DNA of 64,000 nucleotides from Cardiocondyla obscurior. Taxonomy: Eukaryota > Arthropoda > Insecta > Hymenoptera > Formicidae. The notes under the pieces are model-generated. The model had not been told where the DNA came from. It made no database searches and worked only from the letters and a program-made list of their open reading frames with translations. Shown here one piece after another: positions 12,801 to 23,600 of the stretch (position 1 is the stretch's first letter; each line of letters opens with the position of its first letter). The translations under genes were made by a program, and so were the position numbers. The DNA lies in assembly GCF_019399895.1 (NCBI RefSeq), contig NC_091876.1:3696381-3760380 (forward strand), read 5' to 3'.

Positions 12801-15800
12801 CCCCCCCCCTCCCCCCCTGATGCACACGAATACACGCACATTAGCGCAAGCGCGGGCATTGCGTATCCGCTTCCCGCGATTTCTTTGCTTCCGTCGAATC
12901 CGGTCAAACATAATAATTACTCGATTAAACTTTTGCCCATACGACTTGGACGTGATATTTCGCCGGGGCGGAGACTCGTCGAAATTGCGAACGATAAGTT
13001 CCCCGTTTGCAAATAATTACCATTCGCGTGCTAATCAAGGGCCGTAGCGTGCTTTTACACTGTTCATACAGTACGATTATAAAATATATTTTACTCGCGC
13101 TTTTCCGTTATATTCGGTGAGATCGCGGCCGGTCATCCGGATTGCGCTCGCTTTCGGCCCCCTCGACTCGCAATTTCCGCGATTCACGCCGCGGTGCGTC
13201 GTATAAAGATTTTATCTGAGAAACTGGAGAGATGCGCACGGCAGAGCCTCTGAAACTTTAATGCGCCGAAGCTCGCGCGCAGAGGACAGTATTACTCTTT
13301 GAGGGGTACGGCTACGTCGTCGGAACGACCCGTAAAGTGCCTCTCTAACGGGGTCACGCATCGCCACCGGTGGTATCATTTATTGAATCGCGCCGTCTCC
13401 TTTCCACCGTTTGCGCTTTTCCGTCGCGCCGACCGGGCGTCGTCGCGCGCTTCTTTTCACCACCTCGTGTCGACGTCGCCACGATCCCCCCCTTCCACCT
13501 CTCATTGTCTTGCCGGCCGGGTTACCCTCGTTAAAAATTCAACCGAGTTATCTGAGCGCCGTCCAGATTGAAATTTTCCATGCAGACCCGAGTGTCGTCC
13601 CGTCGCGCTCCTTCCCTTCCTCTTGTGAACGAACTACTCCTGGCGCGGATAGCCGGCCAATTCGACGCCTCTCGGGTGAGATCTCAGGTGAGATCGACTT
13701 AGGTAATGCTGTTACAATTTTTCGCGTTCGGCGCGCGAGAGGCTTGCTTCCGTGAAAGTTTGCGAGATAAATCCGTAACGGTGTCTCACAGACACGGGCT
13801 CGACGTCGCGCGCGATTGCTTTTCGGTCGAAGATCTCTTTTCCCTTAGTCCTCGAAAGAATTGAAAAAAAGAAAATTGCAGCTCGTCACGGGTGCCGTGA
13901 AACGTGTCAAAATGGCCGTAAACAATGTGATGTATCTCGCGATACACGGGAGGAGCGAGATGCGCGTGCGACGAAGCAGCGAAGGTGCCTGGCAGGCACG
14001 TAATAAAAAGAAAATTGAATGGAAACACTTACGGAATTGCGCCAATTACGTAGGTGCGGGCGTGCTAGATGTGCCCGTGCTGTAATAAAGCGCTCGCACG
14101 GCGGCGTCGGTGGTGGCGAATTTGTTCTCATTGCAATGAACGCGGAGCGAGAGATAAATCAAGTTTTAAACGTTTATGACTTGGCTCGCGCGGGCATTAC
14201 GTGATGAGTTTCGATACGGTGAAAATTAAAACTTTGCAAAAGGACTTTTGTTTCGCGCCGTGATTTTAATATCTCGCTTACGACCGCCGCGAATGAAAAT
14301 CTTTATCGACGTTCCCGCGCATCGCTGTAATTTTATTTTTTAATCGGGTCTTCGCCGGAGCGGCCAGCCTCCGTCCGATTGACTTCGAGTGTTAAAAGCT
14401 CCCGCCTTCCGACGCACTTTCTTGCCGCGCTAATTTCGGCCCGGCTGCGTTTGCATTCTCGTGCAAAAATATCCTAGACGAGCTAGGTGGAAAATTACGG
14501 TGCGGGGCGCGAGCTGATATCGTTCCGCGACAGACATTTGCGCCGTTTTCGCGAGAAAGGATCGGGCTTTGCGCGGCATTATTCGCGCTCGCATAATGGA
14601 AGGCTCCGGGAATGACTGCGCTCGTGCAACGCGATAATTCCATTGCCCGCGCAATTACGACACAGTATCTGTCTCTAGCCAGACGGCCGAAAAAGGTATT
14701 CCAAAGCGTTACAAGGATTATTTTCGTTTAAATCGTCGAGAGTGTTGCCTGGCTGCAGCCCGGATATTAATTCTTTTTCTGCTCCCTCTCGCCCCCTCGC
14801 CCGTCCTCGTCCCCAAATCACCCCGCGATTAATGGGAAATGACTAATGGCGAAATACGTCGATTATATCGTTCATGTACATTCATGTACGAAACGCAACA
14901 AGAGTGGAGATTACGATAGCGGAAAGCGTTGTTTCAATTAACTCGTTTAATTTGCATTTATTGTACGACGAAACAAACGGCATTAAAACCGTAGCTCATA
15001 TAATTCTCAAAAGAAATTTATGACACTTGAAAAAAGAAAAAAAAAAAATTAATAAATGCCAAATTATTATAAAATAATTGTTTGTATCGTTTCCACCTCG
15101 CCGGGCAGCTGTGTATTTTTTAAGCAGTTAATTGATACGAAATAATTAGGTAAATCCGGATTAGAAGACTAGAAGAGAGAAAGGCAAATGCATCGAGAAA
15201 ACGAGAGAGAGAGAGAGAAACCGGCGGGCGGGCGGGGGAGCAAGGGGGCCAGGTATCCGATTGGAGTGTGGCGTCATTTAGCAGACGACGCGTATAATAG
15301 GGGAAACGAGCGAAACCCGGTATAACCCGCGCGCTTGCTGGCAGCACGGCCACGCGCGCAGCAACGCGATAATTCTATTTGCCGTGCGATTATGAGAGTA
15401 TCTACCCCGAGCCAGACCCGTATACGCGGCGCCGTGCCGCCGTGCTCTCGTATTTCGCTCTCGTATTTCCTAGCCGGGATCAAAGCGGATACGAGGCCGC
15501 TCTCGCGGACAGAGAGGCCCCCGGTAATAATTATTTGTTCGATACGTTACGATATGCTCGTTATCCAGCGTATACTTCTTTCTCGCACGCCTGCCCTTTA
15601 CCGCCCTCGTCGCTTTTTCTTTCTTGTCTCCTTCGCCAGTCGATCGACGAGAATTCAAGAGAAATCGAGCCGACAGGACCGCGGCCTGTTCGTTTAACTC
15701 GCGGAATTACGAGCAGGTACCCCGCCATGGGCTGCGACCTCCCACATAAGCGTGTTTCTTTTACTTTGCTTTCAGGTTTTGCGTAGGCGATCGGTTTTAC

Positions 15801-16444
15801 TTGTGCGAGAACAAGATCCTCTGCGAGTACGATTACGAGGAGAGGCTAGCGTTCGCTAATATGGCGATACAGTCGCCCGCCTCATTAGCATACATCAAAA
15901 GGCAACTCCCTCCTACGCCAACACCACCGGGCCAGAACATGCACCCGGGACACAATCCGCTCCAACCTCATCAAGGTCTGGGACAGTCGGTGGCCCAGCA
16001 TAATCACGTGCCCAACGTAAGTGTGCTGACAAACTGTCTGAACAACTTTGCTCGATAAACCTCGATTATATTCTACAGTATGTCGCCGTTTAATTAATTT
16101 TAATATGTAATATAATAATAAAAATTATTTAAAATTCTAATTACTTTAATATATCTATGTAAGCGTTCTGTTTCGCGATAAGGTGATTGACCGTTCCTGC
16201 AATTCGTAACGATTGAAATCCGCGATGCTCCTCGCAGCAACGTTAGAATAACATTTCACGTCTCGCGAAAATTTTTTTATGATTTTAGGGTCAAATGTCA
16301 GGCGGCACGCCGACTATGAACGGAACGACTATAGGAGTTGGCGGACCGAGGGCACCGGGTGATATGAACAACAACGGTTTATCCGGTCCCGCTCTTGGAC
16401 CCGTGAAGCCACCACCGATGTCTATGCAGGCGCCAACCAGCTGA
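9764..16444 (+). CDS. Bx: Beadex/dLMO, LIM-domain-only transcriptional cofactor (4 coding exons, 249 aa)
   Basis: The coding sequence joins 9764-9852, 10144-10407, 15776-16016 and 16289-16444 (750 nt; 249 residues plus TGA). All introns are GT-AG and the frame is kept at every junction. LIM1 covers about residues 20-73, with ligands C20, C23, H41, C44, C47, C50, C70 and D73. LIM2 covers about 84-137, with C84, C87, H106, C109, C112, C115, C134 and D137. No DNA-binding domain follows, which defines the LMO class. The stretches RYLLKALD, RLGEVGSTLYTKANLILC, IPAFEMVMRA and RFCVGD are hallmarks of the LMO1/LMO3/Beadex branch. In Drosophila, dLMO is a nuclear protein that binds Chip/LDB and competes with Apterous, and it acts in wing, sensory-organ and neuronal development. 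The tail (residues about 150-249) is Pro/Gly/Asn/Gln-rich and probably disordered. ATG 9764 is chosen as the first Met with A at -3. A second in-frame ATG at 9770 (A at -3, G at +4) could also serve. Upstream alternative N-termini are not excluded, because the 23 nt before the ATG in this exon contain no in-frame stop. Confidence 0.96.
9853..10143 (+). other. Bx: Bx intron (291 nt)
   Basis: GT-AG intron with a long T tract (10010-10025). It also holds short AT-rich and TTTCTTTC segments. I see no other feature in it. Confidence 0.93.
10144..10407 (+). CDS. Bx: Bx exon: rest of LIM1 and most of LIM2
   Basis: The acceptor ends in CAG at 10141-10143 and the donor is CG|GTGAGT at 10408. The 264-nt exon encodes residues 30-117 and two bases of codon 118. 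It holds the LIM1 ligands H41 through D73 and the LIM2 ligands C84 through C115. This is the most conserved part of the protein. The open frame seen on the opposite strand here (10214-10405) is a shadow of it. Confidence 0.96.
10408..15775 (+). other. Bx: Bx intron splitting LIM2 (5.4 kb)
   Basis: Large GT-AG intron (donor GTGAGT, acceptor TTTCAG). It holds poly-A/T runs (10555-10568, 11182-11197, 15040-15049), a GA run (15202-15218) and CT-rich and C-rich tracts (12763-12818). A tandem 10-mer (TTCATGTACA/TTCATGTACG) lies at 14871-14890. I found no coding exon with supported splice sites or a recognisable domain. It is a reasonable place for Bx enhancers, but no specific one can be proven from the sequence. 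Confidence 0.9.
15202..15218. repeat. (GA)n microsatellite
   Basis: GA dinucleotide run in Bx intron 2, followed by a (CGGG)n stretch at 15222-15238. Confidence 0.9.
15776..16016 (+). CDS. Bx: Bx exon: end of LIM2 and first part of the C-terminal tail
   Basis: The acceptor follows a T-rich tract ending in TTTCAG at 15770-15775 and the donor is AAC|GTAAGT at 16017. The exon completes codon 118 and runs to residue 198. It supplies the last LIM2 ligands (C134, D137) in a KILCEYDYEERL context typical of insect Beadex. It then continues into a Pro/His/Gln-rich segment rich in PTPTPPG and HNPLQPHQG. It ends in phase 0. Confidence 0.95.
16017..16288 (+). other. Bx: Bx intron with in-frame stop and poly(A) hexamer
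   Basis: GT-AG intron of 272 nt. If it is retained, translation continues 13 codons past the donor and ends at TAA 16056-16058. An AATAAA hexamer lies at 16117-16122 in an AT-rich stretch, so a short isoform of 211 residues could be made by intronic polyadenylation. Confidence 0.9.
16117..16122 (+). terminator. Intronic AATAAA poly(A) signal candidate
   Basis: Canonical AATAAA in the last Bx intron, 59 nt after the in-frame stop of a retained-intron reading. It could end a short Bx transcript. Confidence 0.3.
16289..16444 (+). CDS. Bx: Bx last coding exon: Gly/Asn/Pro-rich C-terminus
   Basis: The acceptor is GATTTTAG, ending at 16288. The phase-0 exon encodes residues 199-249, a low-complexity tail with TPTMNG, DMNNNG and VKPPPMSM, and stops at TGA 16442-16444. 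No domain is visible. The tail length and composition differ from the short vertebrate LMO C-termini but fit the extended tails of insect dLMO. The call rests on frame continuity and composition, so it is a little weaker than for the LIM exons. Confidence 0.88.
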   Translation, partial: GQMSGGTPTMNGTTIGVGGPRAPGDMNNNGLSGPALGPVKPPPMSMQAPTS

Positions 16445-16737
16445 AACGAGGCTTCGCCGCCTCTGAAGAAGCTCAGATGTCTCAGCGGTTACTAAAGCCG
16501 ACGATAGTTCTCACGGAATGTAATCGTGGATTACGAGCGGGAGAAAAAAAAAAAAGGTATACGTTGCACCGCTGAGTATGACGAAAAAGAGGGTCGGATG
16601 AACGAAACGGAGGAGTAAACGGAAAAAAAAGAGAGAGAAAGTGTGAGGGAAAACGTCAAACGCGCGAAGAATCGGAACTCCGGAGTGGAGTCCGCGGCTT
16701 CGAGGACAAAGTGACGAGCCCGAAGAAGTTGGAATCA

Positions 16738-16744
16738 CTGTGAT
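16738..16744 (+). promoter_or_regulatory. K box / miR-2/6/11/13 family seed match
   Basis: CTGTGAT, which contains the K-box hexamer TGTGAT, lies 294 nt after the Bx stop. It is a 7-mer match to the seed of the insect miR-2/13 family. K boxes in 3' UTRs mediate negative regulation in Drosophila. Whether this copy is used is inference. Confidence 0.4.
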
Positions 16745-17156
16745 CGTGGAAAATGGACACAAATTTTAACGGAGGATAATGTTAGTACAGTGTAGGACAC
16801 GCACGTGGTGTAAGGCTGCAGCCCGGCGCACCGTATTTACCGCAGGCATACAGGTACATGCAGATACATACACTATAATACACGGACACGTCCCCGGTTC
16901 CACCCGGGCAGCGCGAATGTTCGAACGACGTCGTAAAACGCCCCGTCTTTCAGGCGCTTTTTCAGACTTTCGCGTTGCTCGCCGATGCACGTACGCGTCT
17001 TGTAAAATACGACACGACACCCGACACACGTAAGGATAAATTAGATAATTCGTGTAAGATATATTTCTCTAGCAAGATGGGGGCGAATGTGGGTACGCGT
17101 GAGAGTTGCGAGAATTGCGTGCGCGTGTGCTTGTGCGTGCGAGCGGCGGAGTCACC

Positions 17157-17164
17157 TGTAAATA
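17157..17164 (+). promoter_or_regulatory. Pumilio response element in the Bx 3' UTR
   Basis: TGTAAATA matches the Pumilio consensus UGUANAUA exactly. It lies about 700 nt after the Bx stop, on the sense strand. A single element can occur by chance. Confidence 0.35.
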
Positions 17165-17597
17165 TATCTGTGTCGTATTCGACTCCGCGTGGAATGAGAG
17201 AGGATGGAACGATTACCAGTATACGCACTCCCACCGAGATGACTCTTGTCCCGCTCGTGATACCGCCTGTCGTCCGCGCGCGAGGACGCCGGATGCGAAC
17301 GGAAAAGAAATGCAGCGAGAGCGAGGGGGACACGAGGGGTTCTGTAACACGTGCCATAGCCCCGTCAACTTCCGCTTTGCCGCCGACCGAAAGCGGGCGG
17401 CCGCGAGAGGGAAAGAAAGCCGGACGACAGTCCGTCTCGCATTTCGGGATTACGGAAGATCGGGGAGCATCCCCGGTGATTGTTCTTGGTATACTCGTCT
17501 CAAAAATTTCGCGTTAAATTTCCTGTCGCCCTCGCGGCACTGACGAATTCTTTCCTCGTGGCTCTTCTAGTCTCGTGAAATTTCCGTTGCACGTTAC

Positions 17598-17637
17598 GTC
17601 GCGAGTCGGGCGCGCGCGCGCGGTTGGCTCGTGCGAC
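17598..17637 (+). other. GC-rich hairpin just before the miR-9a site
   Basis: GTCGCGAG (17598-17605) can pair with CTC-gt-GCGAC... read back from 17628-17637, giving 8 bp with a 2-nt bulge. The loop is a (GC)n-rich segment. It ends 7 nt before the miR-9a seed match and may set local accessibility. Confidence 0.45.
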
Positions 17638-17644
17638 AGCCGAT

Positions 17645-17652
17645 ACCAAAGA
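17645..17652 (+). promoter_or_regulatory. 8-mer miR-9a seed match
   Basis: ACCAAAGA is the full complement of miR-9a positions 2-8 plus the A opposite position 1. The preceding GAT can pair further after a one-base gap. miR-9a repression of dLMO/Beadex through its 3' UTR is established in Drosophila. The site's position in the sense strand downstream of Bx supports conservation. Confidence 0.6.
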
Positions 17653-17655
17653 TTA

Positions 17656-17661
17656 ATTAAA
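17656..17661 (+). terminator. ATTAAA poly(A) signal candidate for Bx
   Basis: The commonest variant hexamer, 1.21 kb after the stop and right after the miR-9a site. Weaker hexamers (GATAAA about 17035, AATATA about 17161) lie upstream. I see no strong GU-rich element downstream, so this is tentative. Confidence 0.35.
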
Positions 17662-17680
17662 GACATTAGGTTAAGAACCC

Positions 17681-20600
17681 CTCGGAGCGAGCGCCGCGGA
17701 ATGATTCAGTTTCAGACAGCCCGACGAGCCGCGGCGAATTATTTTTCGTAAGCTTCGCCCGCCGGCGAGCTTTCGGCGAAGAACAGCGGCGGATTATATC
17801 GCTCGGAGCTTTCGTTACCCGCGAGTTTCCGCAGAGCATTTCATTATTCTCAAACATTTCGCTGACCGTTCGCCATTGGCGTTGCCGCCCCCAATCTTCA
17901 CGTGAATTCAAACTTTCGTTGACGCCGGCAAAATAGAGGAAACTCGAAGTGGTTTACGCCGGAGACTTAAGTATTCTGTAATCCGCCACTGTCCGAGAGT
18001 CGCGGGCTCCCACTGCGGCGGAGCGAGGGGCTTAGTCACTTAGCTTTAACGCTTTAATGCCAAAAATACAGGCGGCGCTTATCTATACCAAACGCCAAAC
18101 GGCATACATTCGTAATCGTACGGAGCCAGAAAGGAGACCGGCGGAAGCGCTCCCAGCCGCGTTTACCGCCGCGGCATTATTAACTGCGAGCTCGTAACGC
18201 TATTAACTGTGAGCAATTTCCCGCGACGCCGGAAACACCGGTCCAGTCTCATTCTCGCGTTACATCCGGGCTTTCTCTCGTTCGCGGCCGGTTGCGCTCG
18301 AAAATAACCGTGATACACCACTCTTAGTTCTGTGTCACGGTTAGCAATGGGAGCGCTCGTTGTCTCGTGGATATTACTATAATTGATCCGTATTGCGAAT
18401 TTTTTGTCCTTTTTTTTTTACGCCCGGCAGAGTTAAACATCGCTGCAGCTATTTAAAAATTACGATTAAAATTGGTTTTAATTGGAACGAAGGTGATAAT
18501 CACTCGATCCCGTTTGGCGCGAGGTCCGAGAGAAAGTGAGCGTACCGGGAAATTGGTTTGCATCGGATACTTGTAAATTATCGAGGAACCACGGATCGAA
18601 CCCGACGACTGTCGCACCGCGCTAGTACAAAGGTCCTGCGACACGGCGGAGGGGAACAGGTCGGACCGACAGAGGCAGGCAGTACGGGGCGCACAGGACA
18701 TTGTCTCCCTACGTAGAACGGAGAAGTGAGGGGACGATACTTTCTCATTTTTTATCCATCTGTATATAATATCACTTACCTAGGGCTCTATTAATAATAT
18801 TAACGGCCGCCTGATCCCCGCGAGGGGATAGGCGCAGCTCCCATTACTACCGAGAAAATATAACATTCTTATAAATACAACCTGGTGTATTCCAAGAGCG
18901 TTTTTTATTTCCAGCTGGAAGGATCCGCGACCTCCGACCTACGGCAGATCCCACGCGCGTTCCTGCGTAAGGGACGTCGCTTTTACACCTTCGTTATCTC
19001 CTCAGTTTTAATTTCCTCGTCCCTTTGCCCGTCTATCAATTTGTTCTTTTGTCACAAGAAAAATTAAGGTAAGTGCGAGAGATTCCACATACTTCACAGA
19101 TCCCGATCGAGAGAAATGCTCGATGCGTCGCACGAAACGCGGGGGGAGGCAACGCAGGGGTTGAGAGGCGAAAGAACGGTAGCCGGCTCTTTCGCGTGGC
19201 GCCGAGCTAATACGAGAAGGGTGGAAACGCGATTTCCCTAATGCCCGCCAGCCCGCGGAGCCGAATGTTATTATGCGCGGTGAAGACTTTATAATGGGAC
19301 GTAGAACTCCTTAAAACTCGCGGATACGCGCCTTCGAAAACGCCGGGCGGCTCCGTTACGGCGCGGAAGCGCGCCCCATAACTGAAAACTTATGCCGCTG
19401 CGATTGCGTTACGAGGTCGTTTCGCTCGATGGGCCGTTTCATTTTTAGAATTGTGCGCCGAGTGATACGTAATCGGTCGCGTCACGCCGTTACTACGTTA
19501 GCTGTTCACGGCGAAAAAAAAAAAAACCCCAATCGCTTACTGAAATAAACTGTAATTGATGATACAATTAAATTTTATGGCAACGTAAATATTGCAAGAC
19601 TACTTTGCTTGATGGATCTGGCTTGTTTCGCGACTAAAAAAAAAAAATAATAAAAAAAAAGAAGAAAGAACACGTGTGAGTTTGTGTGTGTGTAATTACA
19701 TGCAGCACGTAACGCTATTGATTTTTTCCAGTTGAAAATCACACTTTCGGGTTAATAAACTTCACGTCGTAATAAATTACGCGATGCAGTTCGAAGATAG
19801 CGCCGGGAGAGACCAGGTTGACTTTAATTAATTTTTCTGGGAACGGCCCAGAAGTTGTTTTAATTCGTACGCCGCGCCATTCATTGGCGAAGATGCTATC
19901 AAAAATAATATCCACCTTTAATGCGTTCGGGCCGGAAGGGGTTAACAATCTTGGCTCGCTTCCGGTGCGTGCTCGGGCGAATTAATCCGGCATCGCGCGA
20001 GTAGCCGCGACTCGTCATCTCGACCCTCGAACCACCACTGCCGACGCCGTCAGCGTCCACGTCCAGAGTCGCATTAATCACGTCGAAGGCAGACGGAGGT
20101 GGCGGCGACGCGAAAGGGGGGGAGGGAGGGAGGGCCAAGGGCGATGCGAGAACGAAAGGGAGAACGGAACCCCTTAAAATAATCTGGCCCGAAATGAAAT
20201 CAGCCAAGGCAATTTCCAACCTCCCCCTGCCCTCCCCCTTCTCGTATCCGACCGGTGATGTTAACAGCGGTGGCGGTTTTATCCGGACGCCGGTCCTTTC
20301 CCTTTCTATACCCCTTCCCCCCTCGTTCATCCCTCCGATTCCGTCGTGGTGCAACCGACAAATGACGACGTGGCGGCGGCAACTCCCTCGCGGCGACTCA
20401 CGGAATTAAAGATCACGAGATAAGGGTGTCATCCTTCGCTATGCATTATGTGTTCGGCAAAAAGCTCACCCCCCGGGCCATCCGCCCTCCCCTCGCCACC
20501 TTTGCCCCTCCGCACCCCCGCTCCTTCTTCACCCGTCTCTCTTTTCGCTGCCGTCTAACGCGTTTGTTTCAACCGTGCGAGAGAGAAAAAGGAAGAAAAG

Positions 20601-23600
20601 TAAAAAAAGAAAAAAAAAGAGGACGAAAGACTCCAATTAATCTACTTCGTCTGTTTTTGCCTGCTCAAGGCATCTCCGCTGGCGTTCCTCTCGTATCGAC
20701 ATTCTTTGGCTGGAAACGCCCGTCTTCGAGCACGATGTGCGGATGTGTGTAATGAAGAGAAACGCGGAGTGTCTCGCGAATTCGCGAGGATCCTCTCGAA
20801 GACGATCGCGACGGGATACACGCGAGAATGCGTCTCGGTTATGATCCGCACATCCTTTCTCGACCCGCGCGAATGAGATCCCGGCCGCGACCGGCAGTCG
20901 TATTTCAAGTTTTATCGCCTTGAAAACATTAAGAGGCTGACGTTGGGGCTAACTTCTCAGGATTCATCGAATCGGGAGTTCGAGGGCGCATTGTCGAAGC
21001 GGCGCGATAATCGCGAAACTGAATATCTCGAGGTTTATTAGGTGTAAGCAATAAAATAGAAAAGATACTCATATTCGCAATAAAAGCGGGACTATTCTGC
21101 TAATACGAGGCTAAAAAGAAATAAACCAGGCGCCGTGCGTACAAGTTGCAGCCAGCAGTTCCTCGGAAACCAAGATTTTCAAGTAAGTAAGCTCGAAATT
21201 AAGAATCGTCTATTTCTCGTTAGCGCAAACATAGTGTTCTACTAAAAAAAAATTAACGATATTATTCGAGGTAAACGTTCGCGAGCGAAGCGGACGGGGG
21301 AATTGCTTAATACTGTCGGCGAAAATCGAGTTTTCAGGAGCCGTGTTCTGAAACATCCTGAAACAATCACACGGTTTGGTCGTTAGTACGTAAGGCCGCA
21401 CACAGGCAAGCGCCTGCCTTCGGCTTGGGCGCCGGAGTCGACGCCGTAGGGCCGCACGTTATGTATAGGGTGTACCGAAGGAAATAACCGTCATCTGTAT
21501 TCGCGATAACATCGTAATTGAATGCGGTTGACGGGGATTTGCAGCGTACGACGGGCGACCACCGACGGCCCCCGCAAACGATTCCCCTTCTCGCCGCGCT
21601 CTTGCAGTTCTTCCTCCGTCGTGTCCCACCCTCCTCGAGTACACCCGCGACCCTCGCCGATGATCCCTTTCTCCCCTTTTCATATTACCTTTCTTTCCTT
21701 TGTTTTCGCTGATATTTTTTTTTTTTTAATAATTTTTTTTTTTATTTTTATTCTCTCGCTTCTCTCGTCCGCACAGACGAATTTAAAGGCTCTATCGCAG
21801 TTAGAACTCGAATACTACACATGACTGAAAGAGCAAAGCATTTCGAAAATTCGTAAAATATTAAATTAAAGATTGTCCCGTAATTAATAATTTTTCGTTT
21901 GAGTTTGTTATAAATTAATATCATTTCGTATTCCTCGCAACTAATCTTCCATCGTGATCTCGTCTGTTCTCCCGTTGTTTACTTTTTCTACCCCGATTTC
22001 TAAGCCGAACTCCTCATTCGCGTCCCCGCATTTTCCTTCGCTTCCTTCGTTCACTTTTTATCTCCCAAAAGTGAAGCATTAATCATATCAAGGCACGGGA
22101 AATCTACCTCGATATTTAGGGTGCCGTGGTACTGTCAAGTGCGTGTGTAACGCGAAAAAAAAAAATTCAAGGGTTTCGAATAGCTGGTAGTGAATAGCGA
22201 TCTGACGACAGAATAGAGAAAACGGAGCGAAGTTTACGAGAAAAATTTCAAGAAGGATTTTGCAAAAGCTATTAATATATATCGTTACTTTCTCGTACGC
22301 GAGCAGCCGTTCTTCTCGCGAAGAACCGAACAGTATAAGATAACTGTCTCGCTAAACCGATCGATAGTCTGCTGTTTTCTAATTGTGTCTACTGTTGTGT
22401 GCTTATCTTACGCAACGTTGGACTGTCGAATTCGCCGAGCCAAAACCGGTTCTCGCCGCCCGCGCGTCCTCCACCATGCGAACTCGGAATGCGAGCACCT
22501 GCCGGCCGAATGTCAACACACGCATGCACTCACACTACCGCGGTGGTCGGCGGGCCCGGCGACCAGCAGTCTGGGCAGTCGAGCGCGCGTAGAGATAGGT
22601 CAAGACGCGTAGTAGTAGACTCGTACGCGGCGAAAAACATTTAGATATCTTGCTTTTCCAGCTCGTTATTAATTATTAATAATTATCTCGTTATATGGCC
22701 CGCGCTGGACATATGAAATATATATCTAATCTGCGCGATCTAACAACTAGCCGCAAAATCGGAATAGATACATAGATGAATTTTTACTCGGGTAAGAACA
22801 TTTTTTAAAATTATTTTACGAAATACATAGCGTGCGAAAAAACTTTTTTCTCAACGAAAATGTCAAAGACCGTTTGAACTTAGCCGCGAGAAAAAGGAAC
22901 AGGCCGCGTGCGCCGCCGCTAATCAACGTAGAAGAGGTCGTTTTGTGATCCGGGATAGCGATCCTTGCATGCGGAATGCGCTGATGGGAAATACTTGTTA
23001 CGTCGTGGCTACTGTCACGGCCGCTGATTGGCGCATGAACGTTGGATTTCGCGCTTTATTAATGGCCGTCTGTCGTCGCGTCTCTCCCTCGCGTTCCCTT
23101 ATCCCGAACGTGGGACCTCTCGTTGTAAAAGTTCGCCTTTTTAGATATCCACTGCCCTCAGGTTTTCGCGGCGCCGACGTTCGCCGGCAAATTATTTAAT
23201 ACGAAATCTCGTTTTCTCGCGCCCTGATTTCTCGCGCGTCAACCTGTGAAGCAGATCGCGAGCAAGATTTTATTTCGGGAGCCGGAGGATCGATCGCGCG
23301 GCCCCGTTAACTTCGCGATTTAACGTCTCTCAACCTTTGCAAACAGGAAGAAAATAATATAAGAAGCCACGTCTGGATTGGTAATTTTATAAAAATTAAT
23401 TTATCGAGATTTAAAGCGACGTGGGGGTTTGATAATTATACGATCGCATTGCCGCCAGTATTTATCTATCGCGTAAGGCGAAAATTGATAATGCATCAAA
23501 GGGTTAATAAACATGTTTATTATATATGTTTATGTCTATCATGGCGGCGTCACTATAGTTAATCCATCGACGCATATCGGCATATGTGCAGACTTAGACA

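Larger units (their letters stand above)
16445..17680 (+). other. Bx: Probable Bx 3' UTR
   Basis: Sequence after the Bx stop with several post-transcriptional motifs: a K box (16738), a Pumilio element (17157), a GC-rich hairpin (17598-17637), a miR-9a seed match (17645) and an ATTAAA hexamer (17656). Long open frames here, for example 16975-17517 on the + strand, are CpG-rich chance frames. The 3' end is inferred. The nearest downstream AATAAA is only at about 19544, so a longer UTR is possible. Confidence 0.6.

Noticed and set aside
16975..17543. Long overlapping open frames on the + strand after Bx
   Set aside because: They lie in the Bx 3' UTR, are CpG-biased, have no domain and overlap each other in two frames.
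18590..18606. B-box-like GGGTTCGATCC on the minus strand
   Set aside because: The flanking bases do not form a T stem, and no A box or cloverleaf is seen.
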